From Sulfurovum sp. (GTDB lineage: Bacteria > Campylobacterota > Campylobacteria > Campylobacterales > Sulfurovaceae), in assembly GCA_026990595.1 (NCBI GenBank), contig JALXCZ010000013.1, forward strand, positions 1 through 64,000: a stretch of DNA of 64,000 nt. The letters are read 5' to 3'. The notes beneath the pieces were generated by a model. That model was given only the letters and a program-made list of their open reading frames with translations, was not told the DNA's origin and searched no databases. How positions within the stretch are numbered: the first letter of the stretch is position 1; every line of letters begins with the position of its first letter. Shown piece by piece: positions 54,378-62,677 of the stretch. The position numbers and the translations under genes are program-made.

Positions 54378-55698
54378 CACATAGCTCCTTTTTTATTTTT
54401 CTTTTCAGAAGGTCTACTTCGAGGAAGTCACAAAGAATTTTCGCATCTTCAAAAGCATTTCCCAAACAGCTGGATGCCCCGGGAGAAGGGGTCATATTAA
54501 ATATAATACCTTTGCCTGTATCAATTTTGGCTTCACCCAGAAGCAATTTTTTAGCTTTTTTATCTATGATCTGCGGACGCATCCCACCATACCCCTCTGC
54601 ATATTCTATATCATCACTATTGAGAGAAGGAATGAGCTTTCGCACCTCTTTAATGAAGAACTCATTGCCGATACCGGGAAGTTCATGGGCAAAGTTACGC
54701 ATGATGTAGGCACGGATGTCTTCGTCTTTCATCAGGTCATAATAGACACCCAGTACGGAGCCATCAAGGCTGAGGAGATCAAAAAGATTGAGTATCTCCA
54801 TATGGTGGTAACGCTCCAGTGTCATCATGGCAAATGCAGTAGGACCAAAACGTGTTCTCCAATCTGCTGTCAGGTCAGGGTCTCCATGCACAGCAGCAAA
54901 AGGAAGCTTTGGGTTCTGCATAGTATAGACCTTTGCATTTAGCAGTTGGGTTTTTGCAAAATAGAAACTTCCCCCTATGGGAAGCATGGCATACTCCTCT
55001 CCGTATCCCATCTCATGAGCAAGGAGTAAAGAGTGTACTCCTGCATCCACGACCACGACGTCACTTAGGTATTCACCTTTATCTGTATGGATGAGGAATT
55101 TGTCCCATTTTTTGGTGATCTGTGTGACTTCTGTACTAAAGTTAAGGTTCACTGTGCAGTGTTCTTTTTGGGAGAGATCTATAAAAGTCTGGCTTAGTTT
55201 TCCAAAATCAACCGTAGATATCTTGTCTTTGGCTCCCATTGCCAAAATAGGCTCTTTTCGACCTTTTGTCAAAATGGGTTCTATGCTCTCAAGCACTTCT
55301 TCTTCCCAGAGTTCAAGGTAGGGGAAGAGTGTTTTGAAGGTCTCATAGCGTGCTTTGAGTTTGGCTATCTCTTCTTCTCCTACTGCCAAGACCATTTTTG
55401 GTTTTCTAAAACCAATGGTTCCCTCATAATTGAAGTGGGTAATGAAATTGGCAACCATGGAGGAGGAAGCAGAGACTTTCTTTGCTTTCTCAAAATCATA
55501 ATTGGTCTCAATATCTCCTATGTGAAGGGTTTGGGAGTTCGCTTTTGCTGAAGAGTTCAGTGTGGCAGGTTTGTTATATTTCTCAAAAAGTGTGACAGAG
55601 TCGATCTGGGTATAACGTGAGAGCATGAAAAGCAGTGCTGCTCCGGAGATACCTCCTCCAATGATCGTAACTTGTGTATAGTAAGAACCTTCTGTCAT
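54334..55698 (-). CDS. mqo: malate:quinone oxidoreductase
   Basis: About 454 residues, FAD-dependent and membrane-associated, oxidising malate to oxaloacetate with quinone as acceptor. The N-terminus has VTIIGGGISGAALLFML (FAD site). Mid-segments TLHIGDIETNY and VVDAGVHSLLLAHEMGYG and the C-terminal NMTPSPGASSCLGNAFEDA fit the Mqo family. The ATG at 55698 has AGAGGAT upstream; an open extension to 55896 runs over ppnP and is rejected. It sits before gltA, two consecutive citric-acid-cycle steps. Confidence 0.93.
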   Translation of the reverse strand: MTEGSYYTQVTIIGGGISGAALLFMLSRYTQIDSVTLFEKYNKPATLNSSAKANSQTLHIGDIETNYDFEKAKKVSASSSMVANFITHFNYEGTIGFRKPKMVLAVGEEEIAKLKARYETFKTLFPYLELWEEEVLESIEPILTKGRKEPILAMGAKDKISTVDFGKLSQTFIDLSQKEHCTVNLNFSTEVTQITKKWDKFLIHTDKGEYLSDVVVVDAGVHSLLLAHEMGYGEEYAMLPIGGSFYFAKTQLLNAKVYTMQNPKLPFAAVHGDPDLTADWRTRFGPTAFAMMTLERYHHMEILNLFDLLSLDGSVLGVYYDLMKDEDIRAYIMRNFAHELPGIGNEFFIKEVRKLIPSLNSDDIEYAEGYGGMRPQIIDKKAKKLLLGEAKIDTGKGIIFNMTPSPGASSCLGNAFEDAKILCDFLEVDLLKRKIKKELCDEKEYCYINRQPHR

Positions 55699-55790
55699 GA
55701 GCCTATCCTCTGTTGAACTTATTAAGTATAGTGACTGTGCGTAGAATTTGTGTGTAATTTTGATATAATCCTTTAAAAAAGGACTAGGCA

Positions 55791-56102
55791 GTGGAACAAT
55801 TTGAAAATGTGAACATAGAACTTGAAGGTAACAGTTATTTTGACGGTGCAGTGACGAGCCGTACAGTGAACTTTGCTGACGGATCCAAAAAGACATTAGG
55901 GTTCATGCTTCCGGGTGAGTATACGTTCGGTACTGCTGCAGCGGAACTGATGGAGATCACTTCGGGTGAGCTGGAGGTAAAACTTCCCGGAGCACAGGCA
56001 TGGATAACTGTCAAAGGCGGTGAGTCATTTAATGTACCTGCAAACAGTAAATTTCAAGTGAATGTGAAAAGCGTTACGGATTATTGCTGTTCTTATTTAT
56101 AG
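55791..56102 (+). CDS. ppnP: pyrimidine/purine nucleoside phosphorylase
   Basis: A 103-residue cupin-like protein (YaiE/DUF1255, now PpnP). The full pattern is present: SYFDGAVTSRTVNFADGSKKTLGFMLPGEYTFGT, AAELMEITSGELEVKLPG and ESFNVPANSKFQVNV. It phosphorylytically cleaves several nucleosides. The start is GTG, supported by AAAGGAC. It is divergent from mqo. Confidence 0.93.
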   Translation: MEQFENVNIELEGNSYFDGAVTSRTVNFADGSKKTLGFMLPGEYTFGTAAAELMEITSGELEVKLPGAQAWITVKGGESFNVPANSKFQVNVKSVTDYCCSYL

Positions 56103-56140
56103 GTATAGCAATAGTATTACATCCTAAAATTGAGGACAAG

Positions 56141-56476
56141 ATGAAATTAAAATCCACACTTATAATAATGTTGTTATTGATAATAACAAATCAGAGTGCT
56201 ATGGCGGATAGCTGGACAGGAGCAGACAAAGGAAAACATATTACGGTGACCGCAGCAATCTCAACTGCTGTGACAGGCTATGCAAGAAACCAGGGATGTT
56301 CAAAAGTGGAATCATTTTTTTGGGGCTTTGGAGCAGCTTTGGTAGTAGGTGCCATTAAAGAAGAGGCAGATAAACACAATGACAGCAGTGACAGCAGCAG
56401 TAAGGATTTTGCTGCAGATGCACTTGGTGGTGCGGCAGGTGCTTTGATCTCCGCACAGTTTGCGTGGAAGTTTTGA
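56141..56476 (+). CDS. exported small protein, DUF2279-like
   Basis: A 111-residue protein with a signal peptide (about 1-21, cleavage near SAMAD) followed by WTGADKGKHITVTAAISTAVTGYA, resembling YfiM/DUF2279-type periplasmic proteins that start with a W...DK.KH motif. A hydrophobic Gly/Ala stretch and an Asp/Ser-rich loop (HNDSSDSSSKDFAAD) follow. GAGGAC precedes the ATG at 56141; the longer frame from 56084 overlaps ppnP and is rejected. Function unknown. Confidence 0.75.
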   Translation: MKLKSTLIIMLLLIITNQSAMADSWTGADKGKHITVTAAISTAVTGYARNQGCSKVESFFWGFGAALVVGAIKEEADKHNDSSDSSSKDFAADALGGAAGALISAQFAWKF

Positions 56477-56603
56477 TCTATTTTCAGAGTTCACAATCAA
56501 TACACAAATAAAAGCTATACTTCTCTTATGAAGGTCGTAGAGTGTCATCCCTTCTCCCCTTTTTTGGCACTCTGTCCATATAGATAGGATGGATTGATCT
56601 TCT

Positions 56604-56688
56604 AGGTAACTTTTCATTATTATTTTGTACCTTATTTCCCTCCTCGGTACAACCTCCTTTAAATTATATATCAGTCGAAAAGTTACCT
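56604..56688. repeat. nested inverted repeats
   Basis: Outer 12-bp arms AGGTAACTTTTC (56604-56615) and GAAAAGTTACCT (56677-56688). Inside them are 7-bp arms TTGTACC (56625-56631) and GGTACAA (56646-56652) around a pyrimidine-rich loop. On the minus strand the loop is GAGGAGGGA and AAAGGAGG lies between the two stems. Confidence 0.75.
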
Positions 56689-56699
56689 TTATTTTGCCT

Positions 56700-56932
56700 A
56701 CATGGCTGCATTCACTACGTTCATTTCGACCATTTCGGTTCCGTAGCTAAAAACAACAAGCAGTTGTTGTATTGTTTCGCCTTCATGGGTCACCTTGTTC
56801 CACCATTTCGGTTTCTCTCCTGTAAACGTGAAGCAGTTCACATAAAGGTATCGTTTTCCTCCATGGCTACGCTTTCGCTCCGACCACTCCGGTTCCGTAG
56901 CTAAAAACAACAAGCAGTTGTTGTTTTTTTTA
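56700..56932. repeat. three tandem hairpin repeats of about 75-80 bp
   Basis: Units start near 56701, 56784 and 56862 at CATGG. Units 1 and 3 share CGACCA.TTCGGTTCCGTAGC and end ACAACAA-GCAG-TTGTTGT, a 7-bp stem with loop GCAG. Unit 2 is diverged, ending GTGAA-GCAG-TTCAC: another stem sequence, same loop. In units 1 and 3 CTACG/CGTAG also pairs. Confidence 0.75.
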
Positions 56933-56935
56933 ACG

Positions 56936-57454
56936 CTACTCACCCCATCCATGCATTTTTTTTGAGATCAGTACATCATAATGCTCAAACAGATCATCTA
57001 TAGTGCTGCTTGCCACATAGTAGTGCTCTTCAAACAGTGTCATCCAGGTATAACGCTGTGATTTATCTCCTTTTGGAATGAAGATCAGTATAAGTCCTGC
57101 ATTTTTAATGATGCCGTGGGCTTTTTTTAAAAAATCACTTCTACTCTCTTTTTTTATGCTTGAAGTGATAAAAAGATATTCATAAAGTTTGCCTTGTATC
57201 ATATATCTTGGTCTCTCAAGGGAAAATTTTACAGGCTTTATATAAGTATGGTCTTGGTATTTGTTTTCTAATATTTCAAAAAAAGAGGGTTCTGTACAGT
57301 TTAGTTGGTATTCATACTCATTTTGAGAGCAGAAATCTCCTAAGATTTCTACCATTTTTTCACCACTTTCACAAAAATGGGCAATACGTAGAGCAGGAGC
57401 AGGTGCTATGATCTGCAGCAGTGTTTCCAGTTTGTCTTGTTCTATGCTTTTCAT
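56936..57454 (-). CDS. hypothetical protein, possible methyltransferase-like fold
   Basis: A 172-residue soluble protein: APALRIAHFCESGEKMVEILGDF near the N-terminus, YEYLFITSSI in the middle and AHGIIKNAGLILIFIPKGDKS later, the last like the post-motif strand of Rossmann methyltransferases. No complete SAM motif (GxGxG) is visible, so the function is unclear. No Shine-Dalgarno is obvious before the ATG. It ends at the tandem hairpin repeats. Confidence 0.65.
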   Translation of the reverse strand: MKSIEQDKLETLLQIIAPAPALRIAHFCESGEKMVEILGDFCSQNEYEYQLNCTEPSFFEILENKYQDHTYIKPVKFSLERPRYMIQGKLYEYLFITSSIKKESRSDFLKKAHGIIKNAGLILIFIPKGDKSQRYTWMTLFEEHYYVASSTIDDLFEHYDVLISKKMHGWGE

Positions 57455-57535
57455 AGTTAAGTGTAGCTAAAAAACAGACTAAATGTGTATAATGTTTTTT
57501 AAATTAAAGAAGAATACAGCATAGAGGTTTACAGA

Positions 57536-58555
57536 ATGGAACGAAAAAAGATATATAACCCTGAATCTCAGGAAAAAACCAGTGACAGAAAGATATTCGG
57601 AGGGAATCCGACAGGGATATTTGAACTTAATGACATCAAATATCAGTGGGCATATAACCTTTGGGAAATGATGCTTAACAATACATGGTTTCCCAAAGAG
57701 GTAGACATGACAAGAGATGTGAATGACTACAAACATCTCACCGATGCAGAGAAACAGGCATACGATAAGGTATTGGCACAACTGATCTTTATGGATTCAC
57801 TTCAGACCAACAATATTATTGACAATCTTAATCCTTTTATTACTTCTCCCGAGGTGAATCTGATCTTGGTAAGACAGGCATTTGAAGAGGCACTGCATTC
57901 ACAAAGTTATGCAGTTATGGTTGACAGTATCTCTACGAATTCCCAAGAGATCTATGAGTTGTGGAGAAGAGACATGAAGCTCAAATCCAAAAATGATGCT
58001 ATTGCCAAAGTGTATGAAGAGCTCTCATCAAATCCGACGGATGAAAATATTGTTAAAGCGATGTTCGCCAATCAGATATTGGAAGGTATCTACTTCTACA
58101 GCGGGTTTACCTACCTCTATACCCTTGCCCGTTCGGATAAGATGCTTGGAACGGCGCAAATGATCCGATTTATCCAAAGAGATGAGGTGACACACCTTCT
58201 GCTTTTTCAAAACATGATCAATGCAACCAAAAGAGAAAGACCTGAACTCTTTACAAAAGAACTGCTTGATGAAGTGTATCAGATGTTTAGAGATGCAGTA
58301 AAACTTGAGTGTGAATGGGGAACCTATATTACACAGGGACAGATACTGGGACTGACAGATGAGATCATAGAGCAGTATATTCAGTATTTGGCAGATGAGA
58401 GACTGCATGCCGTAGGTTTGGAGAAGATGTACAATGTAGAACACCCGATCAAATGGGTAGATAACTTCTCTAAATTCAATGACCAGAAGACAAACTTTTT
58501 TGAAGGGAATGTAACGAACTATTCAAAAGGAAGTCTTGACCTGGACGACTTTTAG
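57536..58555 (+). CDS. nrdB: ribonucleotide reductase class Ia, beta subunit
   Basis: A 339-residue ferritin-like radical protein. Diiron ligands and radical site: D87 (MDSLQTN), E118 and H121 with tyrosyl-radical Y125 ([10 protein letters not shown]), then the Glu of [12 protein letters not shown] and Glu/His of RDEVTHLL. It generates the radical used by NrdA. Unlike many genomes it is not adjacent to nrdA but 5 kb downstream. GAGG precedes the ATG. The following hydrolase gene starts 8 nt later. Confidence 0.97.
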   Translation: MERKKIYNPESQEKTSDRKIFGGNPTGIFELNDIKYQWAYNLWEMMLNNTWFPKEVDMTRDVNDYKHLTDAEKQAYDKVLAQLIFMDSLQTNNIIDNLNPFITSPEVNLILVRQAFEEALHSQSYAVMVDSISTNSQEIYELWRRDMKLKSKNDAIAKVYEELSSNPTDENIVKAMFANQILEGIYFYSGFTYLYTLARSDKMLGTAQMIRFIQRDEVTHLLLFQNMINATKRERPELFTKELLDEVYQMFRDAVKLECEWGTYITQGQILGLTDEIIEQYIQYLADERLHAVGLEKMYNVEHPIKWVDNFSKFNDQKTNFFEGNVTNYSKGSLDLDDF

Positions 58556-58563
58556 GAGTGAAT

Positions 58564-59295
58564 ATGATTGGTAAACCTAAAAAAATGGAAGCGGTGGTGC
58601 TGCAGCTTCCAAGCAAAAAACGTTATCAGGAAAATCTTGACAGGCTTCTCGAAGAAATCAAAGTACATCAGGATAAACAGATTATTGTGACACCTGAGGT
58701 ATATCTTACAGCGTATGATTATGAGCACTTGGTCACAGCAGCCAAATTCTCTGCCAAAGCATTGAAACTACTCAAACAGGAAGTAGATGAGCAGATCGTA
58801 GTTACGACATTGATCCTTGAAGACGGAGATGAATTCGTCAATCAGGCAGTGGTCATCCATAATCATAAAGTGGTACATAGGCAAGATAAAGTCAAGCTTT
58901 TTAAACTTGGAGATGAAGATATCTATCTCACCGCTGGCAAAAAGAAGAAGATCAAACCTTTTGAGATAGAGGGAGTAACATATGCATTGCTTATCTGTTT
59001 TGAATTGCGTTTTAAAGATCTTTGGAAGCAGATAGAGGGAGCAGATATTGTGCTTGTTCCTGCACGCTGGGGATTACCTCGTAAAAAACATTTGGAGATA
59101 CTCTCATCGGCATTGGCAGTAATGAACCAATGTTATGTACTTCTCTCCGACGCTTCAGACAGTGATATGGCAAGCTCCTCTGCGATCATCTCTCCCAATG
59201 GTGATCGTATTATGGATGATACAAAAGAAGTTATAGAAGGTGAAGTAGATTTCAGAGAGCTCAAAAAGATTAGACGCTATATCGTCATGGATTAA
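58564..59295 (+). CDS. carbon-nitrogen hydrolase (nitrilase superfamily)
   Basis: A 243-residue enzyme with the Glu-Lys-Cys triad E45 (VTPEVYLTAYD), K109 (HRQDKVKLF) and C145 (LLICFELRF). The C-terminal SDASDSDMASSSAIISPNG completes the fold. The substrate is unknown; small amidases of this group often repair or recycle metabolites. AGGAG is spaced for the ATG at 58564, not the in-frame GTG at 58558. Probably co-transcribed with nrdB and pcm. Confidence 0.88.
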   Translation: MIGKPKKMEAVVLQLPSKKRYQENLDRLLEEIKVHQDKQIIVTPEVYLTAYDYEHLVTAAKFSAKALKLLKQEVDEQIVVTTLILEDGDEFVNQAVVIHNHKVVHRQDKVKLFKLGDEDIYLTAGKKKKIKPFEIEGVTYALLICFELRFKDLWKQIEGADIVLVPARWGLPRKKHLEILSSALAVMNQCYVLLSDASDSDMASSSAIISPNGDRIMDDTKEVIEGEVDFRELKKIRRYIVMD

Positions 59296-59348
59296 TAACA
59301 CTTTGGATAAAATTCCTTTATCAATGGGGACATAAGGGATCACGGTAG

Positions 59349-59984
59349 ATGATAAAAGCACGAAACAGACAAAATCTTGTCAATGAAATAGAACAACATT
59401 TTAAACTTGATGCACATGTCAAAGAGGCTTTTTTGAAAGTAGACAGGGAAGCGTTCGTTCCCAATGAATTTAAACATCTCTCCTATAAACTTGATGCCCT
59501 TCCTCTGGCGGCAAGCCAATGGATATCCTCTCCTCTGACCGTAGCAAAAATGACACAGCATCTTGAGCTTAAAGGGATAGATTCTGTACTTGAGGTAGGA
59601 TGCGGAAGCGGCTATCAGGCAGCCATTCTCTCTGCTATCTGTCGTCGTGTCTTCACCATAGAGCGGATCGATGAACTCCTTAAAAAAGCCAAGGCTACTT
59701 TCTATGAACTTGAAATACACAATATATTCACCCGTTTTGACGATGGACAGAGAGGCTGGAAGCAGTATGCTCCATTTGAGCGTATTTTATTTTCTGCTAC
59801 GGCAAAGGAAGTACCTGAAATACTTTTTGAGCAGCTTGCTGAAGGGGGAATACTTATCGCTCCTATTGAGCAGAGTAAGGATTATCATATCCTTACCCGT
59901 TTTTATAAAAAGAACGGGCGGATCACTTCTGAAACGATTGAGCAGTGTCTGTTCGTTCCTGTTTTGGATGGTACACAAAAATAA
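59349..59984 (+). CDS. pcm: protein-L-isoaspartate O-methyltransferase
   Basis: A 211-residue SAM methyltransferase that repairs isoaspartyl residues. VDREAFVP at the N-terminus, ASQWISSPLTVAKMTQHL (active site), VLEVGCGSGYQAAIL (SAM motif I) and ILFSATAKEVPEIL are all family marks. AAGGGA precedes the ATG. It follows the nitrilase-family gene by 53 nt. Confidence 0.93.
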   Translation: MIKARNRQNLVNEIEQHFKLDAHVKEAFLKVDREAFVPNEFKHLSYKLDALPLAASQWISSPLTVAKMTQHLELKGIDSVLEVGCGSGYQAAILSAICRRVFTIERIDELLKKAKATFYELEIHNIFTRFDDGQRGWKQYAPFERILFSATAKEVPEILFEQLAEGGILIAPIEQSKDYHILTRFYKKNGRITSETIEQCLFVPVLDGTQK

Positions 59985-60050
59985 ACGCTATGGCTTCTTT
60001 ATCTTTTGGAGATTAAAATCTGTCAACCTTTCATTAAAATTATGCTATGA

Positions 60051-60066
60051 TTTACAAAATTGTAAA
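60051..60066. promoter_or_regulatory. 16-bp palindrome before the DUF3972-like gene
   Basis: TTTACAA, AA, TTGTAAA, directly after a TATGAT -10-like hexamer and 13 nt before the gene's ATG. It fits an operator over the transcription start. The encoded protein has a helix-turn-helix, so autoregulation is possible. Confidence 0.5.
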
Positions 60067-60078
60067 CAGGGGTAAGGA

Positions 60079-60717
60079 ATGGAAAAGTTGATGAAGCCTG
60101 CGGAGTATGCCAAAGAGCTTGGTATCTCCAGACAGGCGGTTTATGCGAAGATCAAAAGAGGGATACTTACCGCCAAGAATGTAGAGGGGAAACTTTACAT
60201 TGTGGTTGACACTAAAGCCAAAACACAAAAGGGTTTTGAAGCAGAGACAAAAGCAGCACCAAAGAATCCCACGGTAACAACAACTTCTGCACCTCAAGCC
60301 AAAGACTACAAAGCACTGCTTGCAGCTAAAGATGAGACGATCTCTGTGCTAAAGGGGACAGTCAAAGACCTTAAAAAATCCAATAAACAGATATCTACCA
60401 CACTCAAAGGAGAGATAGATCTGCTCAAAGAGGCATTTTATGAGATGCGTACACTTTACATCCACCAGTTGGAAGATAAAAAACCTCAAGATGCCATTGA
60501 CATTGTGACAGAAGAAGAAACGGTTGAGCCGGAGCCGGAGCATTGGATAAGTACAAAGAAGTTCTTTAAACAACAAAAGATCACCAAAGAGAAACAGCAA
60601 GCTAAGATAACCAAGCGTTTGAAAAAAGCCTACAGATCTGGGGATGGGCGTTTAATGAAACTAGAGGGGAAACTCAAGCTTAATGCCAACAAAAATTATA
60701 AAGATATTTTAAATTAA
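60079..60717 (+). CDS. helix-turn-helix/coiled-coil protein, DUF3972-like
   Basis: A 212-residue protein. An N-terminal helix-turn-helix (KPAEYAKELGISRQAVYAKIKRG, about 6-28) and GKLYIVVD wing, then an Ala/Thr/Pro-rich linker, a long coiled coil (about 75-135) and a Lys/Gln-rich C-terminus. It resembles DUF3972 proteins of Campylobacterota. Probably a DNA-binding oligomer. AAGGA precedes the ATG directly; the antiporter gene begins 1 nt after its stop. Confidence 0.8.
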   Translation: MEKLMKPAEYAKELGISRQAVYAKIKRGILTAKNVEGKLYIVVDTKAKTQKGFEAETKAAPKNPTVTTTSAPQAKDYKALLAAKDETISVLKGTVKDLKKSNKQISTTLKGEIDLLKEAFYEMRTLYIHQLEDKKPQDAIDIVTEEETVEPEPEHWISTKKFFKQQKITKEKQQAKITKRLKKAYRSGDGRLMKLEGKLKLNANKNYKDILN

Positions 60718-60718
60718 G

Positions 60719-61807
60719 ATGCAGATGTTAAAAGATTTCTCAAAAGAGTACAGTCTCTTCTTGGCCATACTTACCTACTTCGGCATTAGCCATTTTGAAC
60801 ATATTTTGGTGCATACTACTGCAGGAAATTTGCTTGGGTTGGGTATTTTGTTTGTTGTGATCATCTACTCGTCTATGTCTGTGGCACATCATGCTGAGAT
60901 GTTGGCTGAGAAGTTTGGTGAACCATATGGTACGCTTATTTTGACGATTTCTGCTGTAATTGTTGAGATACTCATCATTGTCATTATGATGATACATGCC
61001 GAGAGTCCTACACTTGCCCGTGATACCATCTACTCGGCAATCATGCTTGATATTAATGGGCTCCTTGGGATAGCGGCGATCATCGGAGGTATCAAATACG
61101 GTGAACAGCCTTACAATGTTGACTCCTCCAACTCCTACCTATCTATGCTTCTTGTTGCTATAGGCATAGCAATGGTACTTCCACACTTCATTGATGTGGC
61201 ACATCATGATATGTTCAACATGTTCAATGTGGTGATGTTCATCCTGCTCTATATTGTGTTTACCCGAATTCAGCTCAAATCACATAAATACTTTTTTGAG
61301 TATGAAGAGAAAAACCAGGTATGCAAAGAGGGTGAAATATGTGAGCCGCATCATGAGATCAATGCCTGGTATCATACCTTTAATTTGGTGGTTTCTATTG
61401 TACTTATCGGGGTACTTGCAGAGATACTTTCTGTCTTTATGGGTAATACTCTGGAAACCTTTGAACTGCCGCTTGCTATCGGTGCGGTAGGTGTTGCCGT
61501 TATTTCTGCTGCACCTGAACTCATTACTGCAGTACGCGCGGCGGTAGACAATCGTATGCAAACAGTGATCAACATTGCTCTTGGTGCATCTCTGGCAACC
61601 ATCTTGCTGACCATTCCTGCAGTGATACTGGTATCACGTTCTATGGGTATGGAGCTTAATCTTTCCCTTACTCCTCTTCAGGGTGTAATGCTGGGGCTTA
61701 CACTGTTATTAAGCATTGTCAATTTTAGTGATGGTGAAACCAATGTGCTGGAAGGGTTTTTGCACTTTATCCTGTTTGTAGTGTTTGCATTTTTGTTGTT
61801 TGTCTAA
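60719..61807 (+). CDS. Ca2+/H+ (cation/proton) antiporter, CaCA family
   Basis: A 362-residue membrane protein with about eleven helices. The two alpha-repeat motifs are GEPYGTLILTISAVIVEILIIV (about 64-85) and GAVGVAVISAAPELITAVRAA (about 253-273), typical of ChaA/CAX exchangers. A cytoplasmic loop with YEEKNQVCKEGEICEPHHEINAW separates the halves. It exports calcium or another cation. It ends in a 4-nt convergent stop overlap with the DUF58 gene. Confidence 0.92.
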   Translation: MQMLKDFSKEYSLFLAILTYFGISHFEHILVHTTAGNLLGLGILFVVIIYSSMSVAHHAEMLAEKFGEPYGTLILTISAVIVEILIIVIMMIHAESPTLARDTIYSAIMLDINGLLGIAAIIGGIKYGEQPYNVDSSNSYLSMLLVAIGIAMVLPHFIDVAHHDMFNMFNVVMFILLYIVFTRIQLKSHKYFFEYEEKNQVCKEGEICEPHHEINAWYHTFNLVVSIVLIGVLAEILSVFMGNTLETFELPLAIGAVGVAVISAAPELITAVRAAVDNRMQTVINIALGASLATILLTIPAVILVSRSMGMELNLSLTPLQGVMLGLTLLLSIVNFSDGETNVLEGFLHFILFVVFAFLLFV

Positions 61808-62631
61808 ACAAACAGTGAAATTAGCTTACCTACAGCCTCTTCATCTGTAAAAATTTTCACGTAACGTATATCATGCTGTGAAAAATGCTCTACCAATTTC
61901 TCATCATTTTTTTTAAGTTCGGCAAGATATTTCTGTACACTCCTCTTTCCGAAATAGGTATCAAGTTTAGCTCCGGTTTGAGGATCGTTGAGGACTACTT
62001 CTCCCAGTTTTCTAGGTAACTCTTCCTCTTTGTCCCGTATGATCACAGCGATCAGCTCATGTTTTTGTGCAAGGAGTGAAAGGTCAACGGCTTCAAGGAA
62101 GTCCCCTATCACAAAGACCAGAGAAGGTTTGTAGAGGCGTTTGAAGAGGTCTTTCATGGAATCCTTGAGCTCTACTTTTGTACCAAGCAGAGAGCTTTCA
62201 AAAAGTTTTTGAGAGAACTGATCTATATGGTAGAGATGTTTCGTAGGAGGGGTAAGTTCTGTTTTGTTCTGAGTATAACAGATACCGGTAAAAAGGTCAT
62301 CGTTGAGCTGAGCGGCATACCCAAGAAGTGTAGCAACTTCAGTAAGCTTTTTCTGTTTATTGTTTCCTGTACCGAAATAGAGGCTTCCATCCATGAATGC
62401 AACTACAGCAACTGAAAGTTCACGGTTGGCATGCAACTCCTTAATATAGGGCTTTCCAAGCTTTGCTGTGATGGTCCAGTTGATCTTGCGAATATCATCC
62501 CCTACCTGATATTCTCTGAGCTCCGCAAAATCATACCCTTCACCATGAAGTTTGGAGAGATTCTGTCCTGAAAGCAGTGTATAGACCTGATGTCTGGCTT
62601 TAAGTTGGAGAGCTTTTAGAGCAGTTGTCAT
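61804..62631 (-). CDS. DUF58 domain protein
   Basis: A 275-residue cytoplasmic protein with the DUF58 signature SGEGYDFAELREYQVGDDIRKINW-like region (about 25-51, here HGEGYDFAELREYQ and GDDIRKINW), then a von Willebrand A-like fold with VAVVAFMDGSLYFG. It normally works beside MoxR ATPases in envelope or oxygen-tolerance operons, as here: moxR lies 46 nt upstream. GGAG precedes the ATG. Confidence 0.9.
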   Translation of the reverse strand: MTTALKALQLKARHQVYTLLSGQNLSKLHGEGYDFAELREYQVGDDIRKINWTITAKLGKPYIKELHANRELSVAVVAFMDGSLYFGTGNNKQKKLTEVATLLGYAAQLNDDLFTGICYTQNKTELTPPTKHLYHIDQFSQKLFESSLLGTKVELKDSMKDLFKRLYKPSLVFVIGDFLEAVDLSLLAQKHELIAVIIRDKEEELPRKLGEVVLNDPQTGAKLDTYFGKRSVQKYLAELKKNDEKLVEHFSQHDIRYVKIFTDEEAVGKLISLFV

Positions 62632-62677
62632 TTAAAGTCTCCACTTCCATGAGCGATAGATATGTGTATATGTAACA

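Larger units (their letters stand above)
56477..56935. other. 459-bp non-coding stretch of nested and tandem hairpins
   Basis: Between the DUF2279-like gene and a minus-strand hypothetical gene lie an AGAGTG/CACTCT hairpin (about 56537-56574), a nested double inverted repeat (56604-56688) and three tandem hairpin-bearing repeats (56700-56932). Open frames on the minus strand here (56698-56952, 56312-56617) look fortuitous. Confidence 0.7.

Noticed and set aside
55699-55896. N-terminal extension of mqo
   Set aside because: The extension overlaps ppnP, lacks family similarity and the ATG at 55698 has a good Shine-Dalgarno and the FAD motif right after it.
56312-56617. 101-residue minus-strand frame beginning in the nested inverted repeat
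   Set aside because: More than half is antisense to the DUF2279-like gene and its composition is not protein-like. Kept only as part of the switch hypothesis.
56698-56952. 84-residue minus-strand frame after the 172-aa hypothetical gene
   Set aside because: It runs through the tandem hairpin repeats; its peptide repeats mirror the DNA repeats, there is no Shine-Dalgarno, and co-varying stems argue for structure rather than coding.
61797-61814. Bidirectional terminator between the antiporter and DUF58 genes
   Set aside because: TGTTTGT/ACAAACA forms a 7-bp A/T-rich stem with the shared stop codons in its loop, but no T-run follows on either strand.
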